DNA of 64,000 nucleotides from Cacajao melanocephalus (lineage: Eukaryota > Chordata > Mammalia > Primates > Pitheciidae). This document shows positions 1 to 12,573 of this stretch, in pieces. A program made the translations under genes and the position numbers. The notes beneath the pieces were generated by a model. That model worked only from the letters and a program-made list of their open reading frames with translations. It did not search any database and had not been told where the DNA came from. Location: NCBI GenBank assembly GCA_963573385.1, contig CAUYLG010021675.1, positions 59,281 to 123,280 of the forward strand, written 5' to 3'. The stretch's first letter is position 1, and each line of letters opens with the position of its first letter.

Positions 1-159
1 GGCGGCTCAGCTACGCGGTATTGCTCGTCAGCACACAGGACAGGTCAGGACTCACACATCATCACTACAACTATGCATTGGGACAGAGCTAGATCCCTGC
101 TAGCCATCAACTACTCGGGAGACTACCTGTGAGATCCTGGGATAAGCTGCGATTCCTAT

Positions 160-1344
160 CCAGGAATGTGCATTACACATCTTCTTTATTCTAATTTTGA
201 CATGATCCGTGCAGCTGAGTCAGTACTTCTCCTCTTTTCCCAGCAAGCTCCTCCTCCTTGGCACACAGTATACACGCGCTCAGACCCAACACAACCATCA
301 CGCACTACGGTCAGCATGGCTGGCCGTGCCCTGCTGACACTTCAGCTGGTCTCTCTCCCAGGAAGGGCCATGTGACTTCCCAGCCAGATGTGCCCCCTGC
401 TTTCAAACTGCCCTTCAGAACCCACCACTGGAGCTGCCGGAGGGCAGGGGATCCCCGGGCCTGAGAACACCCTGGAGAGGCGGTGACGTCGAGGGGAAGA
501 CACATGCCCAGTCCGATCTCAAGGACAGGATACTCTACATGCACTTCCATAAACACACCGAAAAAATGGGTAACAGTCCTTTCTCTAAGTCAGACCCAAG
601 AGCTCACAAAATGCAATGTCTCAGTTTAGGGCAGGAAGTGATTTCCCGTGAATTTAAATAATTTTCCTTAGTGAACTTCAGATCACTGTCAGACCTCCAA
701 TGCAGGCCTGACTCTAGGCAACATCCTGTGGTGACAGCGGCACACGCTGCTCTTCCCTGGTGGTGCAGGAGAAGCCTGTCTTTAGGAAGTGAACAGAGAC
801 AGAAACGTGACAAGGGGCTTGCTCTCTCCTGAATGTCTCTCCAACAGCTTCTGGAAGAGGACGGCTGACGGGAGGACAGGCTGGAGCAGGTCGCTGGGCT
901 CAGCTCAGCCAGCTGCTGCTTCATTGGCTGAGCTACCCAGCGTGGGGCTTCCTATTAATAGCTGGCAGAAGGCTGCTTGCCTGGGATGCCCGGCCTGGCC
1001 CCTCCACACACCACCTGCACCTCCAGCATTGCCTTCTTCCTCTCAGTCTCTCTCCCGAAGATCTGGTCACACCACCGTAAGGACGTCAGCCTTCGGGGAC
1101 TGTCATCACACTGCCACATGAGAGCACAGACTTCGTCAGAAACAGAAGCGACAGAGGAGACACGTTGTGAGTTCACAGATTGTCCTCCATGGAAAGCCTG
1201 AAAGAGAGCTGTGCTTGCCGTGAGGATATCAGAGGAACTGCCCTTGGCGGCCCATGAGACCATTCCTGGAAGTGAACATCCACGGGGACAGAAAGGCCGG
1301 GGAAAGGCCCTCTCCCGTCTCTCCTCTCACACGAGGGCGCCCCG
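160..1344 (-). other. VOPP1: VOPP1 3' untranslated region (3' end inferred)
   Basis: This sequence follows the VOPP1 stop codon directly on the minus strand. No intron or further coding region is apparent. The only canonical AATAAA on this strand downstream of the stop is at 185-190, so the 3' UTR is drawn to about 160. The true cleavage site could lie elsewhere, including outside the window. Several short open frames here on both strands have no recognisable protein character and are taken as chance. Confidence 0.6.
185..190 (-). promoter_or_regulatory. Candidate polyadenylation signal AATAAA
   Basis: The plus strand reads TTTATT, which is AATAAA on the VOPP1 strand, about 1155 nt after the stop codon. 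It is the only canonical hexamer between the stop and the window edge. A GT-rich stretch on the same strand lies around 50-80, somewhat farther than usual for a downstream element. Use of this signal is inferred, not shown. Confidence 0.45.
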
Positions 1345-1535
1345 CTACTTGGCCTTCACTACCTGTTCGTATGGGGGCGGAGGCGTGTTGCAGTAGGCAG
1401 GAGGGGGCGGGCAGGCCACACTCCCCTGGGGTGAGTTGGGTGGGACCTGGAAAGCCATTGCCATGGAATTCCCGACAGGGTTGATCCCCGGTCCTCCTGG
1501 GTCGGTGTAATAGGGTGGCCCCGGCTGCTGGGCTC
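1345..1535 (-). CDS. VOPP1: VOPP1 exon 5, terminal coding exon (proline-rich cytosolic tail)
   Basis: This exon encodes the last 62 residues (about 111-172) of VOPP1, a single-pass vesicular/endolysosomal membrane protein reported as overexpressed in cancers and as a pro-survival factor. The minus-strand acceptor has a pyrimidine tract ending TCTTTCAG, and the exon begins at 1535. Its first two bases (GA) complete a glycine codon begun in exon 4. The stop TAG is at 1347-1345, after the C-terminus EQVVKAK. The tail is rich in Pro, Gly and Asn and carries three PPxY motifs: PPYY (about 116-119), PPAY (154-157) and PPPY (162-165). In this family such motifs bind WW domains; WWOX is a reported VOPP1 partner. 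Codon 127 reads Ile, where I recall Met in the reference protein. Length and frame match the known protein exactly. Confidence 0.97.
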
Positions 1536-2709
1536 CTGAAAGACAGACGAACATAGGTGAGGACAGAAGAGAAAGTCCTATCACACCCGGAGCACATGCA
1601 GGCTGCAGGGCCAGCAGTCACGCCCCGTCATTCACTCAGTGACAGTGTATGAGGGACCCAACATGCCGGGTAAGGGGGCACCTGGGGCGTGGTGACAAGC
1701 AACAGGTCAGGCAGGCCTTGCCCTCTTGGAACTTCGATTCTACTGGACTGTGCTCCACGTTACCAGTGCATACATCAGGGGGAGGAAACTGGGCCACGGT
1801 AAGGTAAGGCGTCTGCGGCAAACCATGGGAAGAGCTGCAGAGACCACCCAGGCTTTGCGACTCAGCCTGGCATTATCACGGCAGCTCCACAACCCCTCTG
1901 GGCACAGAGTTTGCTGGTGACCATTTCTGAAGTAAGGTCTCCATTCCTGCCTGCTGGGCTGGCGTGTCCTCAGGGCATGAGTTACAGGCAGGGAGGCTGT
2001 GCGCCTGGGCACATGTGGCCGGGCTGTGGCTGATGGATGCTCCATGGGTCAGGAGCGGAGCCGTGGGCTGACTCCCTAGTGACAGGCGGAGGTGCAGGGT
2101 GTAGGGGTGCCAGGAAAGGTGACGGGAGGGCACAGGCTAGCCACCCGACCCCAAATCTAGCCCTGACTGTGAGGTGCTGTTTTCGGTCTGGTTACCGTGA
2201 TTGTGCAGATTAATACTGTAGAATACGGTATATGTAAATAAAGAGAAGAAACTGTGAGTGCTGGGTGTTTCCTGAGTAAAGCTGATTTTGTGACAGGACT
2301 CAGGTGTATTTGAAGTGAGGCTTCGTTTAACTCAGGGAGACGCTCAAGTGTCAAAGAAGCTGCCTCTGTGTGAATATTGTGTAGGGTTTTGTTTCTTGTT
2401 GCAAGTCTCCCCCTGACACAGTTTGATAAAGTTCTGACTCTAGAAACATGCTCATCAAGGTGCACAAGATGTCCCAAACCTCCAAAGCCCACATAAGTCA
2501 GACCGTGAAAATCTGGGCACGTGCTGAAGGAGAGAATGTGGAACAGAAGCACAGGCCAGACCCTCACTGTCCCTCACCGAGCGCTCTCACCTGCCAGGAG
2601 GACACTTGGCACAGACGCTGCCCCGCCCTGCACCTGCGCCTCCCACAGACGCCACCTGCGCTGCTCTGGTGCATCGCACCCACGGCCTGAGCTGTGTTCT
2701 GTTTAGAAG

Positions 2710-2800
2710 TCGATCTACTGCCATTACCGTGAGTTTCCCAAGGGCAGAGATTATGTTTTATTTAGATCTGGATCCTGCTATACGTTATACAATTAAAAAG
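2710..2800 (+). repeat. L2 3'-end-like fragment
   Basis: It contains a diverged form of the L2/MIR-type phrase 'agggcagagattatg...' followed by an AT-rich end. The match is weak and old, and the edges are approximate. Confidence 0.4.
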
Positions 2801-2814
2801 CCAAGGATTTTAAA

Positions 2815-3130
2815 AAAGAGGCCATCGCAATAGTCTAGGCAAGACATAACGAAGGCCTCTGAAAATGAGAGAGAAAATGGAGCAGAGGGAATGAAGCGCT
2901 GAGGCTGTCAGCAGCACCGGCTTGGACTGACTCGGTGGGGAGCGTGTAGGGAGGGAGACAAGGGCCGAGAAGAAAAGGCCCTGGCCTGCGGTCTCAGTAA
3001 GGGCCTCCCAACAGACAGTGGAATACCGGACAAGGGTGGGGCAGACGGGAAAGTCCACACTGGGCCGGAGAGGCAGAGGCAGCTCCGGAACCTCCTCTAG
3101 AAGGTGGTGGTGGAAACGTGGACGTGCCCA
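2815..3130 (+). repeat. L2-family remnant
   Basis: The stretch 'gcaatagtctaggcaagaca' followed by 'aacgaaggcct' resembles the familiar L2-associated phrase for a shared 'one-copy' segment ('gcagtagtccaggcaagaga...'). Similarity fades after about 300 bp. Continuation through 3900 is possible but not supported. Confidence 0.5.
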
Positions 3131-5160
3131 GGAGAAGGCTGCAGGGAGGAGCAGCACGGAGGCCAGGAGGGGAGCACGGAGCATCTAAGCTGATGACAAG
3201 GACGCACAGGCCACGGGAAGACGCAGCAGGAGGCAGCGCGCGGGGAGCCAGGGCAGCAAGGGGAGAATTTTCAGGAAGAAGGGAGGTCAAAATAGGCATG
3301 GCCATTTCCAGTGGCTGTGGCCTTGGAGTTCCTGTGCTCCTCCTCTGCAGTTTCACACCACGGTGGACACAGGTCCCTGCTGCCATGGGGACAAACGGTC
3401 CGGGCTGGGAGTGAAGACAGAGGAGGGGACCGGTGGCAGCTGGAAGGCAGGCAGGGCAAGGGAAGGTGTCTTTTTAAGGACGGAAATGCTTGCGAATATG
3501 GGCAGGGGTGCAGAGAGACACCCAGGACAGAGAGGACTTTCAGGGAGCACAGCTCGGTGAGGGCAGGGGCCTCTGGTGCAACACTGGGAGCCCACTAACT
3601 AGCTGGGAGCTGGGAGACAGTGGATGGAGTGAGCAGACCCATGCGGGGTGTGGCCCTGAGACGCACAGCAGGGGACTCGGCCCCCACAGGATTTGGTGGA
3701 GGGGCAGGGTGCACATGGCCAGCAGCCTCCACTGCCAGTGGAAGCGGGTCCAGGTGACTGGTTTGCTGACAGGGATGTGGGAAAGGGTAACAGGAGAGCT
3801 GACCACGGAGATTCCAAAAGCCTCAAGGACGAAAAGAGTGTGTGACGGTCACAGCTGGGAGCCAAAATAGTGAAGAGGAGCGGCAGGCTCACTGGTGCAG
3901 CATTCAGTGTGGTGGGGACGCTCTGCACAGGAGTGACAGCCAGGGGCAGGGGGACTCCACTGCCCCTCCCCCCTACACGGGGTGTGCCCTGGGAAGGCCC
4001 TTCAGTTCTGGTTTGTGGTTGACAGTTCAGTTAAACAAAATACACAGAGCATTTAAGAAGAGGCTGGGGTTGCAGGAAGACTTTCTCCAGAAGATGAGGT
4101 AGAGTCAGGAGAGGTGACTAAAACCACGACAGCCCCGTGGCTGCCCCTCACGTCACCAGTGTCCATCAGGCCAGCCTGGGCCTGTGTGCAAGGTGGGGAA
4201 CGGCGCAGGACGGGGGTGAGGCAGGAGAACAGATGCTGTGCAAGAGAGAGTGCTTCACCAAGGTCACACTGGCCGCTACAGCAGCACAAGGACTTGAACC
4301 CAGCAGTGAACCAGAAAGTCAGACTCTCCCTACAATGACACGAGTCTCTTATACAGGACGGTGAAGTGGGGGAATAAGTTCAGGCAAGGGTGGGCTGGGA
4401 GAGCCACAGGAGACTGGGGGTGTCATGGCCCCTGGGTGGAGCGCCGTCTAAGAATTAAGGGCCGCCACAGCCAGCCTCCCAGACGGGCTGCACTCGCACC
4501 GTCAGCAGGTCACCTGTCTCTGGACAATGCTGGGGTCATTTTATTCCTAATGCCATCATCTCTTCCTCACTGGGAGTCTTGGCGTGGTCTGAAAGGGAGC
4601 TACAGACTCAGCAAAGACTGGGAGGGCACAGTGTCATGTTAACAGACGACCACCCCTTCTCAGTGAGCTGGTCCAGCCCCGAGGGTGCCAGGGGCCTGGC
4701 CAGGCAGCCTGCATTCTTAGCAGGACCTGCCAGCTCTTCAGCCCCTCTGACTCGCCAGTGGCGTGTTGCAGGGGTTGAGCCAATCTTTCCTGGGGATGCA
4801 GGAGAGTCCGGCGGGCCACAGAGGGATAGGTGGAAATGCAGGGAGAGGGAGAGGTGGAGGACAGCGTGTGTGGCCCAGGAGGGACAGAGGCCAGGGGCCC
4901 AGGGGCCTGACTCCTGGCAGTTCTCCTGTTCCACCAAGGTCTTTGCGTCATCATAGTCAGCCCCTCCCAACCCAGGGCACATGGGTCTCTGCTCTCTCCT
5001 CTCCAGTCATGCCCTGGCTTCCCTGCTCTGTATCCTCTAGCCCAGCTGCTCCTCCAGCTGTAGGCAGGGGCTTCAACACAGGGCAGCAGGGGCAGAGCTC
5101 ATCCCTGCCACCCAGGCTGCAGCCTGCTTGGCCCTACACTCCCCACCCCAACTCATGGGA
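3131..5160. other. GC-rich intronic sequence without recognised element
   Basis: Open frames exist on both strands because of high GC, but none has domain-like content or splice support. A MIR-like stretch (reverse) is possible at about 4250-4330, where 'aggtcacac' is followed by 'gacttgaaccca'. Confidence 0.5.
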
Positions 5161-5219
5161 TGACAAGCTCTCCCAAGGGACCAGGCCGGCTCTGGGGGGC
5201 TCCTGCCCATTTCAGAGCC

Positions 5220-5690
5220 TCGAGTCTCACCGGCTGCCCTAGTCTCCATCCCCCAGCACCAACCGCACTGCCTGGATCTGGCCTGCCCTCCCTGGACCCC
5301 CAATAGATAACGTCTCCTGGGCTTTCACCATCTAGACTGTGTCCCCTGGAATGCCTGTGCCCACCTCACGCCAGGCTTCTCCCAGCCTCTGGTCTGGCTA
5401 ATTCCCATGTATCTTTTAGTCTCAGCTCAGAATCACCAGGCAGCCCCGTCTTGCTGGCTGTCACTGCCTTACCGCTGAGCAGGCACCTCTGTCCTCTGGC
5501 ACCCAGAACAAGGCAGGCCTGTGGGTGTGCAGCCCTCACCCAGTGTGGTATGATTTTCTGAGCCTTCTGAATATAAGGACAGAACATCACTCATCCTGGT
5601 GTCCTGAGAGCCCAGAATGGCACCTGGCATGTGGCAGACGTTCCATAAATACATGGGAGGAGTGACTGAAGCGGAGGCGAGTGGCGACTT
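5220..5690 (+). repeat. L2 LINE 3' remnant
   Basis: The sequence follows the L2 3' region in order: a C/T-rich part, then 'gaatataaggacagaac', then 'ggcacctggcatgtggcaga' and a 'ccataaatac' end. This corresponds to the L2 'gcctggcacatagtaggtgc...aataaatg' terminus. Confidence 0.6.
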
Positions 5691-5859
5691 GGTTCTGGGC
5701 TTTGACTCTGCCAGATTGTGCTGGGTGCGCAGGGGTTTCCTGAGACACACCCGTTTCTGATATGACAGGAGTGACTGGCTTCCCCGCCCACCAAGCCTCT
5801 GCCAAGCCCGTGGCTCCTGTCGAGGGGAAGACCCCAACTCCGTGCTGCAGGTGAGGGAG

Positions 5860-7600
5860 GGGTGGGAGTGTGGTCTTTGTAGCAGAGAGGCAGCCAGGCT
5901 ATGTTTGCAATGTGGCCACTCACACTGCAGAACCAGAAACGCCAGCACCTGCACCCACTCTAACTGGTGTTTTCATGTTCATAGCCGCAATGAGGATCCT
6001 GCCAGGAATTGGTGGGACAGGACTGAAATATTTGAACATGGAGATGGAGAGGCATTTGGAATGTAAAAAAGAATGACGAGGAGGGGGATAAACTGTGTAC
6101 TTGTCAAGAACATGAACCCTTAGGTAAAAAAAAATCGGTGACCACGCTGGAGAGGCCACGGTTGAGGCTAAAGGGCAGTGGGGCCAGAGGCTGGAGCCTC
6201 GTGAGCAGCTGAGGGCCCCTGGCCAGATGGAGGCGCCAGGCAAGAGCGAAGCCAGCATGGCCGGGGAAGTGGCACGTAGAGGATGCGCCCACTCAGACAG
6301 CTGCTGGGCTTCTGCTCATTTGGCTACAACTCTTCGCAGGACGCTGGCCATGTTTACCATTCAGACTCCCACAAAGAAGAGCCACTGAGGGCGGGTGAAC
6401 CCGGTTCTCACAGAGGCAGAGACTCATTTAGAAAAGAGAAGACAAGGACACTTCATGCCATGCATGAAACCCACAGAAGGCCGGCAGGGCCCGGAATGTG
6501 CCCACAGACTTCAGAGAGACTGCAGCAAAGACGTTCCCAGAAACGCACAGATGATTCTATGGCACATGGCTCTGGAATTGAAAGCACCTGAAAGTCTTAA
6601 CCTCAACTCCATAATCACAAATAAGCATGGTGAGAACAAAAATGTGAGCGTTCCAAATGAAGCCCTGTGTCTAAAGAGCAAAATTACAAAATGAGGTTAT
6701 TACCAGGCGCAAATACAGAACTAAGTCAGAAAATAAAGCCAAGGAGCTGCAGCTGGAAGCAACGATTCCAGACAAAAAAAGGGCCTTTTCATGTGTATAG
6801 ACGATAAAGAAGATTAAGAAATAAAACAAATGGCAAAAGAAACTACCTAAAATGGTATTCTCTCCCAAGGAGAATGGTTTGCAAACTGAAACGGAGAGGA
6901 AAAAAAATGGGTGAGGGAAAATGAAAGATCAAGATAAATGAGAACTGAGCAGATGCTGGGGAGAGCTTTCAGACTGCTGGCCTCTGACCAAGTACCTCTC
7001 AGAGCAGGAAGTGTGGAAGAGAACCAGGACCTCAGGGCCCTATGACACGCTAAGTGCATTTTCCTTACAGATGAAGTATCTCACATACAACCTGTCATTC
7101 CGGCCCTACAGGGATGCTATGAGATACACATTATTTTTATTATACAGATTCAAAAGTGGAAGCCCAAATAAATTACACAATGTGCCCAGGGGACTCTCCT
7201 TCCAGTGGACACTGTTGCATCTGTGAGGACCCAGGGGGGCCTCTCTCAGCCAGGAAGGAGAGCTGAAGAGGGAGGAGCTGAGGCAGGCAGCAGGGGCCCA
7301 CAGAAGGAGCCCGGCCCCAGGATGCTGCTGAGCCATGCAGGGAAACCATGGCCTTCCTGCTATGGCCTCTCATGACTCTCCTGTCATGAGAGACAATTCT
7401 TCCTTATTTTTGAAGTTGGCTGAACTGGGGTATGTGTTACTTGTAGCCAAAAGCCCTGGACTACCTCTTCCAGAGAACATTCTTCACAAGCAACAGACGT
7501 GTTGCCAGGTCCGTGCTGGTCTCTCTGTGTCCTCTGAGCTTTCTAGTTTGGTTTGGTTTGAGGTAGATCTGTTCATTTTGCCAAACTGTCTCCGCTCTTA
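5860..7600. other. Intronic sequence without recognised element
   Basis: Mixed-composition unique sequence. A 10-bp-arm inverted repeat sits at 7367-7392. No gene or dated repeat is recognised. Confidence 0.5.
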
Positions 7601-7959
7601 AAAATATTTCTGAGCTCATTCTCCAGTTTTCGGTAAGTACTGAAAAACTGTTTACAAATCGTTTTGTTTCTCCTTCCTGATGGTTGAGTATTTTAATACT
7701 TCAGCCAGAAATTTTAGATCAATCTTAAATATTAGTTATGATACTAAGCAATTCAATTTTCATGGGAATTCTTTTATAGTTTCACTAAATGTGATGTTAG
7801 CGATGGGTCTCAAGTGCATACTCAACAATTATTTGTGGAACATTTCTCGTTCAAAAGGCAGAGCTGGCATCATGCAGCACATAGTGGAAGCCTTCAGCCT
7901 GGAACCCAGGAATTTACATGAGGTCTTTAATTAATAATAAGGCCTTATATGGCTAGTTT

Positions 7960-8810
7960 TGAGAGAGTTTTGATAAAGAATATATATCAAATTGTACTGA
8001 CAGATTTTTCACCACCTACTGAGATAATCATTGCTTTTTGATGTAACGTATCATGTTAATTGCTTGCCTAAAATCAAACTATCTTTTCTTCCTTAGGAAG
8101 ATCATGGTTGGTTCTGATGGTTTACTACTTTGACACATTGCTTAATTCAGTTTCAAAAATATGATTCAGTATTATTTTATTTTGGTGTTTGTTCCCAAGT
8201 TATACTAACTTTACAAAATGAATATGTAGCATTCCCATGATTTGTAGTAATTGATACATTCATTAAAATGAACTGTTTCTTAAAAGTTTTTTAAAAACAT
8301 ATGAATTTAAAGACATTCTGGGAGATAATTCTTTGAAAATGTCTTCAAACTCTTGCTTGCTTTTTGAGTTATTGAACTGTTCAATGTCTCGATGCACTTT
8401 GGTATCCTACACTTTGCCATCTTACCAGATTTTCCAATTCATAAAAACTTCCTGGTGATTTTTAACTCCTTTGAATCTGTAGTATTTTAATTTATGCTTT
8501 TATTTTTGCATTCTTCTACTTTACTGATTAGATGTATTAGGAGGGGAACAAGCAATGTAATTTGCTTTATTGCTTTTTATCAACCGCTAACTTTTGAGAT
8601 TTGTAATTGTATTTTTCTGTTTTTTACAATTAATTTGTATTTTATTTATAATTTCTCCCATCTCTACTTCCCAGGCTTAATTTTACCCACTCTTTATATA
8701 TTTCTGTGACTTTATTAATTTCTGAGCCTCTTTTGAGGAGAGCTCAGTTCATCTGCTTTTTCGTATTTTAAACTTTTAACAGAATAAAGTTAGGAATCTA
8801 TTAACGCTTC
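7960..8810 (-). repeat. Ancient L1 LINE (ORF2 region) remnant
   Basis: This AT-rich stretch matches the reverse complement of L1 ORF2 in order. Recognisable parts are 'ctgagataatcattgctttt', 'gatgtaacgtatcatgttaattg', then the 'ttttggtgtttgttcccaag' zone and further T-rich sequence. It is heavily decayed with no intact frame. AT-rich DNA from 7620 may belong to the same element. Confidence 0.65.
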
Positions 8811-8861
8811 TAAAAATCGGCTGAACATGCACTGCATACACCATTGCATTCATTTCATTGA

Positions 8862-9300
8862 CGCCTACGTCTATTTGTGCATTCAACAAAGACTGAATTC
8901 TCACTGAGTGCCAGCACTGCTCTGGGCACTCAGAACGTAGCAGTGACAAAAACAGAAAACCTCAGTTATTCTGGTTCTTGCAGTTTAGAGAGACAATAAG
9001 CAAGGTAAGTAAGAAAACTAGACAGGTTAGTTGGTGACAAGTGCCAAGTGTGAAAATAAAGCGGGAAAATTGAAAAAAGAAAACCCAACAGGGGAGGGGA
9101 AGGGCAGTGCCATTTTTCCTTGTGTCCGCAGGCAGGGCCTCATGGGAAGGTCAAGGACATCAAACAAATGGAAGTGCCGGGCAGAAGGGGCAGGCAGCAG
9201 GTGCTGGCGAGGAGAGGTCAGAGCCTGGTGGGCAGCCAGGAGGGGTGCTGAGAGAAGAGAGGGCTTCCTTGGCCCCTCAAAGTGCTTCAGTGGGCACGGC
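8862..9300 (-). repeat. L2 LINE remnant
   Basis: It opens 'gcattcaacaaagactgaat', then 'cactgagtgccagcactgct', 'cagtgacaaaaacagaaaa', 'gagacaataagcaag' and 'ggtgacaagtgccaag'. This is the order of the L2 terminus read from the reverse strand. Confidence 0.75.
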
Positions 9301-9679
9301 GGGCCCATGGCAGTGCTGAGAGCACAAGCATGTTGTGCTCCTGTTGACTCTGGCTGCCTTGCTGGAAACAGACTGAGGTGAAGGCAGGGGCAGCAAGAGA
9401 ACCAGCAGGGAGGCTCTCATCAGAGTCTGAACAAAGGGTGGGGTCAGGAGAAAAGGCCAATGGGCCCCAAGGCTCCTGGCCAGAGCCCTGCAACAACAGA
9501 GGTGGGGCCTAGAAAGAGGGCGGAGGAGAAAACCAGCACTGCAGGGTCCTCATCTCCCACCTTTTTGACTCAGCACAAAATTTACGGGCGTAGTCTTCCA
9601 TTTCCAAGTGGGTGCAGAGCGTGCATTTGTTCATTTAAAGACATCTACAAACTGCAGGTGCCCTACTAGGAGTAGTTAA

Positions 9680-9860
9680 CTGCTATCCCTCACCGAGTGC
9701 CAACTCTCTGGCCCTGTGCTCAGCAGGGGACACGAAGGAAGTACTCTTAGGATCCCAGCTTCAGGGGCTTGAGGCTCAGAGAACTGAGCAACTTTCCCAA
9801 GATCGCCAGAGTCACAAAGTTTGAAACGGAGCTCCTAGCATCCAGAGGTATGCAGTTTCC
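9680..9860 (-). repeat. MIR SINE
   Basis: The sequence reads 'accgagtgccaactctctgg' near its start, then 'gaggctcagagaactgagca', 'actttcccaagatcgccaga' and 'gtttgaaacggagctcc'. This is the reverse-strand MIR order (gaggctcagagaggttaag...cccaaggtcac...gattcgaac). Confidence 0.75.
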
Positions 9861-10140
9861 ACTTCTATAACTGTATTCAGACACACTTTGTAGTGTGAAA
9901 TCTAAGAGCTTCTTTCAAATGTTCCATTAATTTTTATATTTTGATCAGATTAAGGTGATTTCTAATCAGTATTAAAAGGACTTCTTTTTCATATGCATCT
10001 ATTAGTAAATCTATGAAATATTTCTCAAAGAATACACAAAAAAACTGGTAAGCTGGAAGAAGGGAATTGGCCTACAGATTGTATATTTCTTCTTCCACTG
10101 TATATACATTGTATGTTTCCTCTTGATACAAAATCATTAC

Positions 10141-10166
10141 CAAAAAAAAAAAAAAAAAAAACAAAA
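10141..10166 (+). repeat. Poly(A) tract
   Basis: A run of about 20 A follows 'caaaatcattacc'. No retroposed body was identified immediately upstream, so it may be the tail of an old element or a free homopolymer. Confidence 0.8.
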
Positions 10167-10721
10167 CCTCCTGCTACTGCCTTTTGGGGAAGAGAGAAGG
10201 AAGAGAGTTAAAAGACATGTGGGTATGAGGTACCCAGCCCTCAGGCCGACCTGTTAGGGTTTACAGAGACCATATACTTGAAACACAGCTGAGATGCATG
10301 CGAACATTGCTTTAAGACGTCAGGGCCCTAATGTCCCACAAGAAAAGGCACAGACAAACGTGGTAAGCAAGATTAAGTAGAAAATGAAACCCCCACACTG
10401 AAAGTTTTTACTTTTTCTTTCCTAGCTGTATAAATCAGAAGTTGAGTGAAGACAACTGTTCTGCTTGTTGCTGCTGATTTTTATTAAACAAAAGCAAAAA
10501 TAACTGTGTTAATAAAGAGAATTGCAGTGCATCCCGCAGAGCAGATCCTGGAGCATCTGCCAGAAATTAGAGAAAAAGCAGTCATATTACTCCAAGAGAG
10601 AGGACTAACTTCCACTCCAGCCCTGCAGGGTTCACAGGCGCTCATGCTATTCCTTAATGCTGTACCTGTAGACTGTGGCCAGCACAGCTCATCCTTCAGT
10701 GCTTATGTCTTTGTCAAACCT

Positions 10722-10880
10722 GTAGCACTTCTCAGTGCAGGGGGCATCCTGAATAACCTGGGGATCTTGCTGAAATACAGACCCTGACTCAGCAGCTCTG
10801 AGTGGGGCTGGGGTGCAGGAGAGCCTGCATTTCTAACAGGCTCCAGGGACCAAGCAAGTCTTCAGGCCGTAATTTGAGTG
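10722..10880 (+). mobile_element. MER5-type hAT-Charlie DNA transposon remnant
   Basis: It contains 'gggggcatcctgaataacct', 'ggggatcttgctgaaataca', 'gaccctgactcagcagctct', and 'gcatttctaacaggctcca'. These correspond in order to the MER5A non-autonomous element. An overlapping 93-codon plus-strand frame (10506-10787) is a by-product. Confidence 0.75.
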
Positions 10881-11249
10881 GCGAGTGAGAGGCACTTGGT
10901 CAGTGTCTATGGATTACCCCCCAACCTTACAGAGAAGGAATCTGAGTCACGAAGGATAGGTCCCTCCCTTCACTCAACCCTTCAGTTCAGTAAGTTCCAT
11001 GAGCTCTGGGCCCAGGAAGGACCCCATCCCTGCTCTGTCCTCACCACCCCCACGTCCCACCCTGGCCAAGCCACAGTGCCTCTTACTGGGATGGTGACAG
11101 CTCTCTCTCAGGTTCCTTTGCTTAGGTTTGTGACTCTCCAAAAGTTCTCCTGTGCAGCTCGAAAGTCACCTTTGACCCTGCCCCTTCTTTGCTAATCCCT
11201 TGTGAACTGCTGTTACTTTCCCATGTCATGCTCTTTAGCCTCTCTTGTT

Positions 11250-11470
11250 AAGCAGAATATATTTGGATTTTGATTTTAACATAGCATGTTGGTCTTTTTC
11301 TTCTTACAGAGGAGTGTTAATGTTCCTCTTCACTGCCATATAGATTGCAGATGATCTTCCTCTGTTATATTTTGGTTTTGTTTCCTTGCTATTTCTTATC
11401 TAGTCTGTTTCCCTGCCCTCCCTCCCTTTTTAACTTTCAGTACTATTTTTATGGTGGTTTAGAATGTGGA
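11250..11470 (-). repeat. Possible L1 LINE fragment
   Basis: The T-rich sequence with 'ttggattttgattttaacat' and 'ggtctttttcttcttacaga' resembles reverse-strand L1 ORF2 3' sequence. The assignment is weak. Confidence 0.35.
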
Positions 11471-12573
11471 CATGTTGCCTTAGATTTCAAGAGGAGCTAC
11501 TGCAGAGACATCCCAGGAGCTGTCAAACTCAGCAGACTTGCTACTATGGAGATTCAGCCTCGTAAGCCTCCTCCCACTCCCTCGCCAGTCTTTCTTCGCT
11601 GAACCTGGAGAACCACAGGCGCTTTCCTTTGTGCTTCTCCAACCTGCAGACACCTCAAGGGGGGAAGGGGGGGCAGCAGTGCAGGCTGGAGCAGCTGAGG
11701 ACAGCACCGTGACCTCAGTGGAGTGGCCTCTGTGCCGGCCAGCCAGGTATCGAGTGAGATTAGTGGCACGAAGTGCGCTTGGGTTGGGTGCTCTTGAGAA
11801 TCCCATCCAGCCCTGAGATTCTTTTGACTTTTTTTCCTTGAAATAATACAGTGAACAAGTAGCAAAACTAATTAAGCAACAAGAGAGAGAAAAGGCACCC
11901 CAGAAATAGAATGAAGAGAAATAATTACAAAGACAACTGTTACTGTAAAAGGCGTTTAGAATACTGTGAACAAGTATGCATTCTACCTCAGTCTCCAGAA
12001 GCAACTCACCCTACTGCCACACCGACTTCTGGCCTCTAGAACTGCGGGAAAACACATTCCGGCTGCTTTAAGCCACCGGGTCTGTAGCACTTTGTGAGGG
12101 CAGCCCCAGGACAGGAATCCAGCACGCACCTTCTCCTGCTGTCAGCAGCACGAGCCCACAGCACGCGCGGCAGTCTCAGCACAACAAAACCAGCACCACT
12201 CCCAGAAGCGTCATTACTGGAAACATTTAAAACTGCGCGGGACTTCTTTTTGTTTGTTTAGGACTAGCCCTGGGATTCTGTAACCCTATAATTTTTTTTC
12301 TCCTCTTTTTGCCTAACTTAGATCAAAGAATTAATAACAAATCCCCGTGGCCCAGTTTAGCTCCTCACTTTGTTTTCACTAATCATCATCATGTGTGCAG
12401 GCCTCGTCTAAGCAGCCAGCCCACCTCGCACCTGCCAGCTTCTCCTCCACAGGGAACCAAGGCTTAAAATACTGACACACAACAAACAGCAGACAGAAAA
12501 ACATACCACTTTACATCTTTTAAAAGTATTTCCCCAAGTTATCGGAAGTCTTCTAAAACAAAAGAGAAAACAT
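11470..12573. other. Intronic unique sequence
   Basis: No recognisable gene or repeat. A minus-strand frame of 174 codons (11480-12004) has no family resemblance and no conserved-looking motif, and is taken as chance. Confidence 0.45.

Noticed and set aside
10506..10787. 93-codon plus-strand open frame
   Set aside because: Its 3' part is a MER5 transposon remnant, so it is not a gene.
11480..12004. 174-codon minus-strand open frame
   Set aside because: No protein family resemblance and no plausible exon boundaries.
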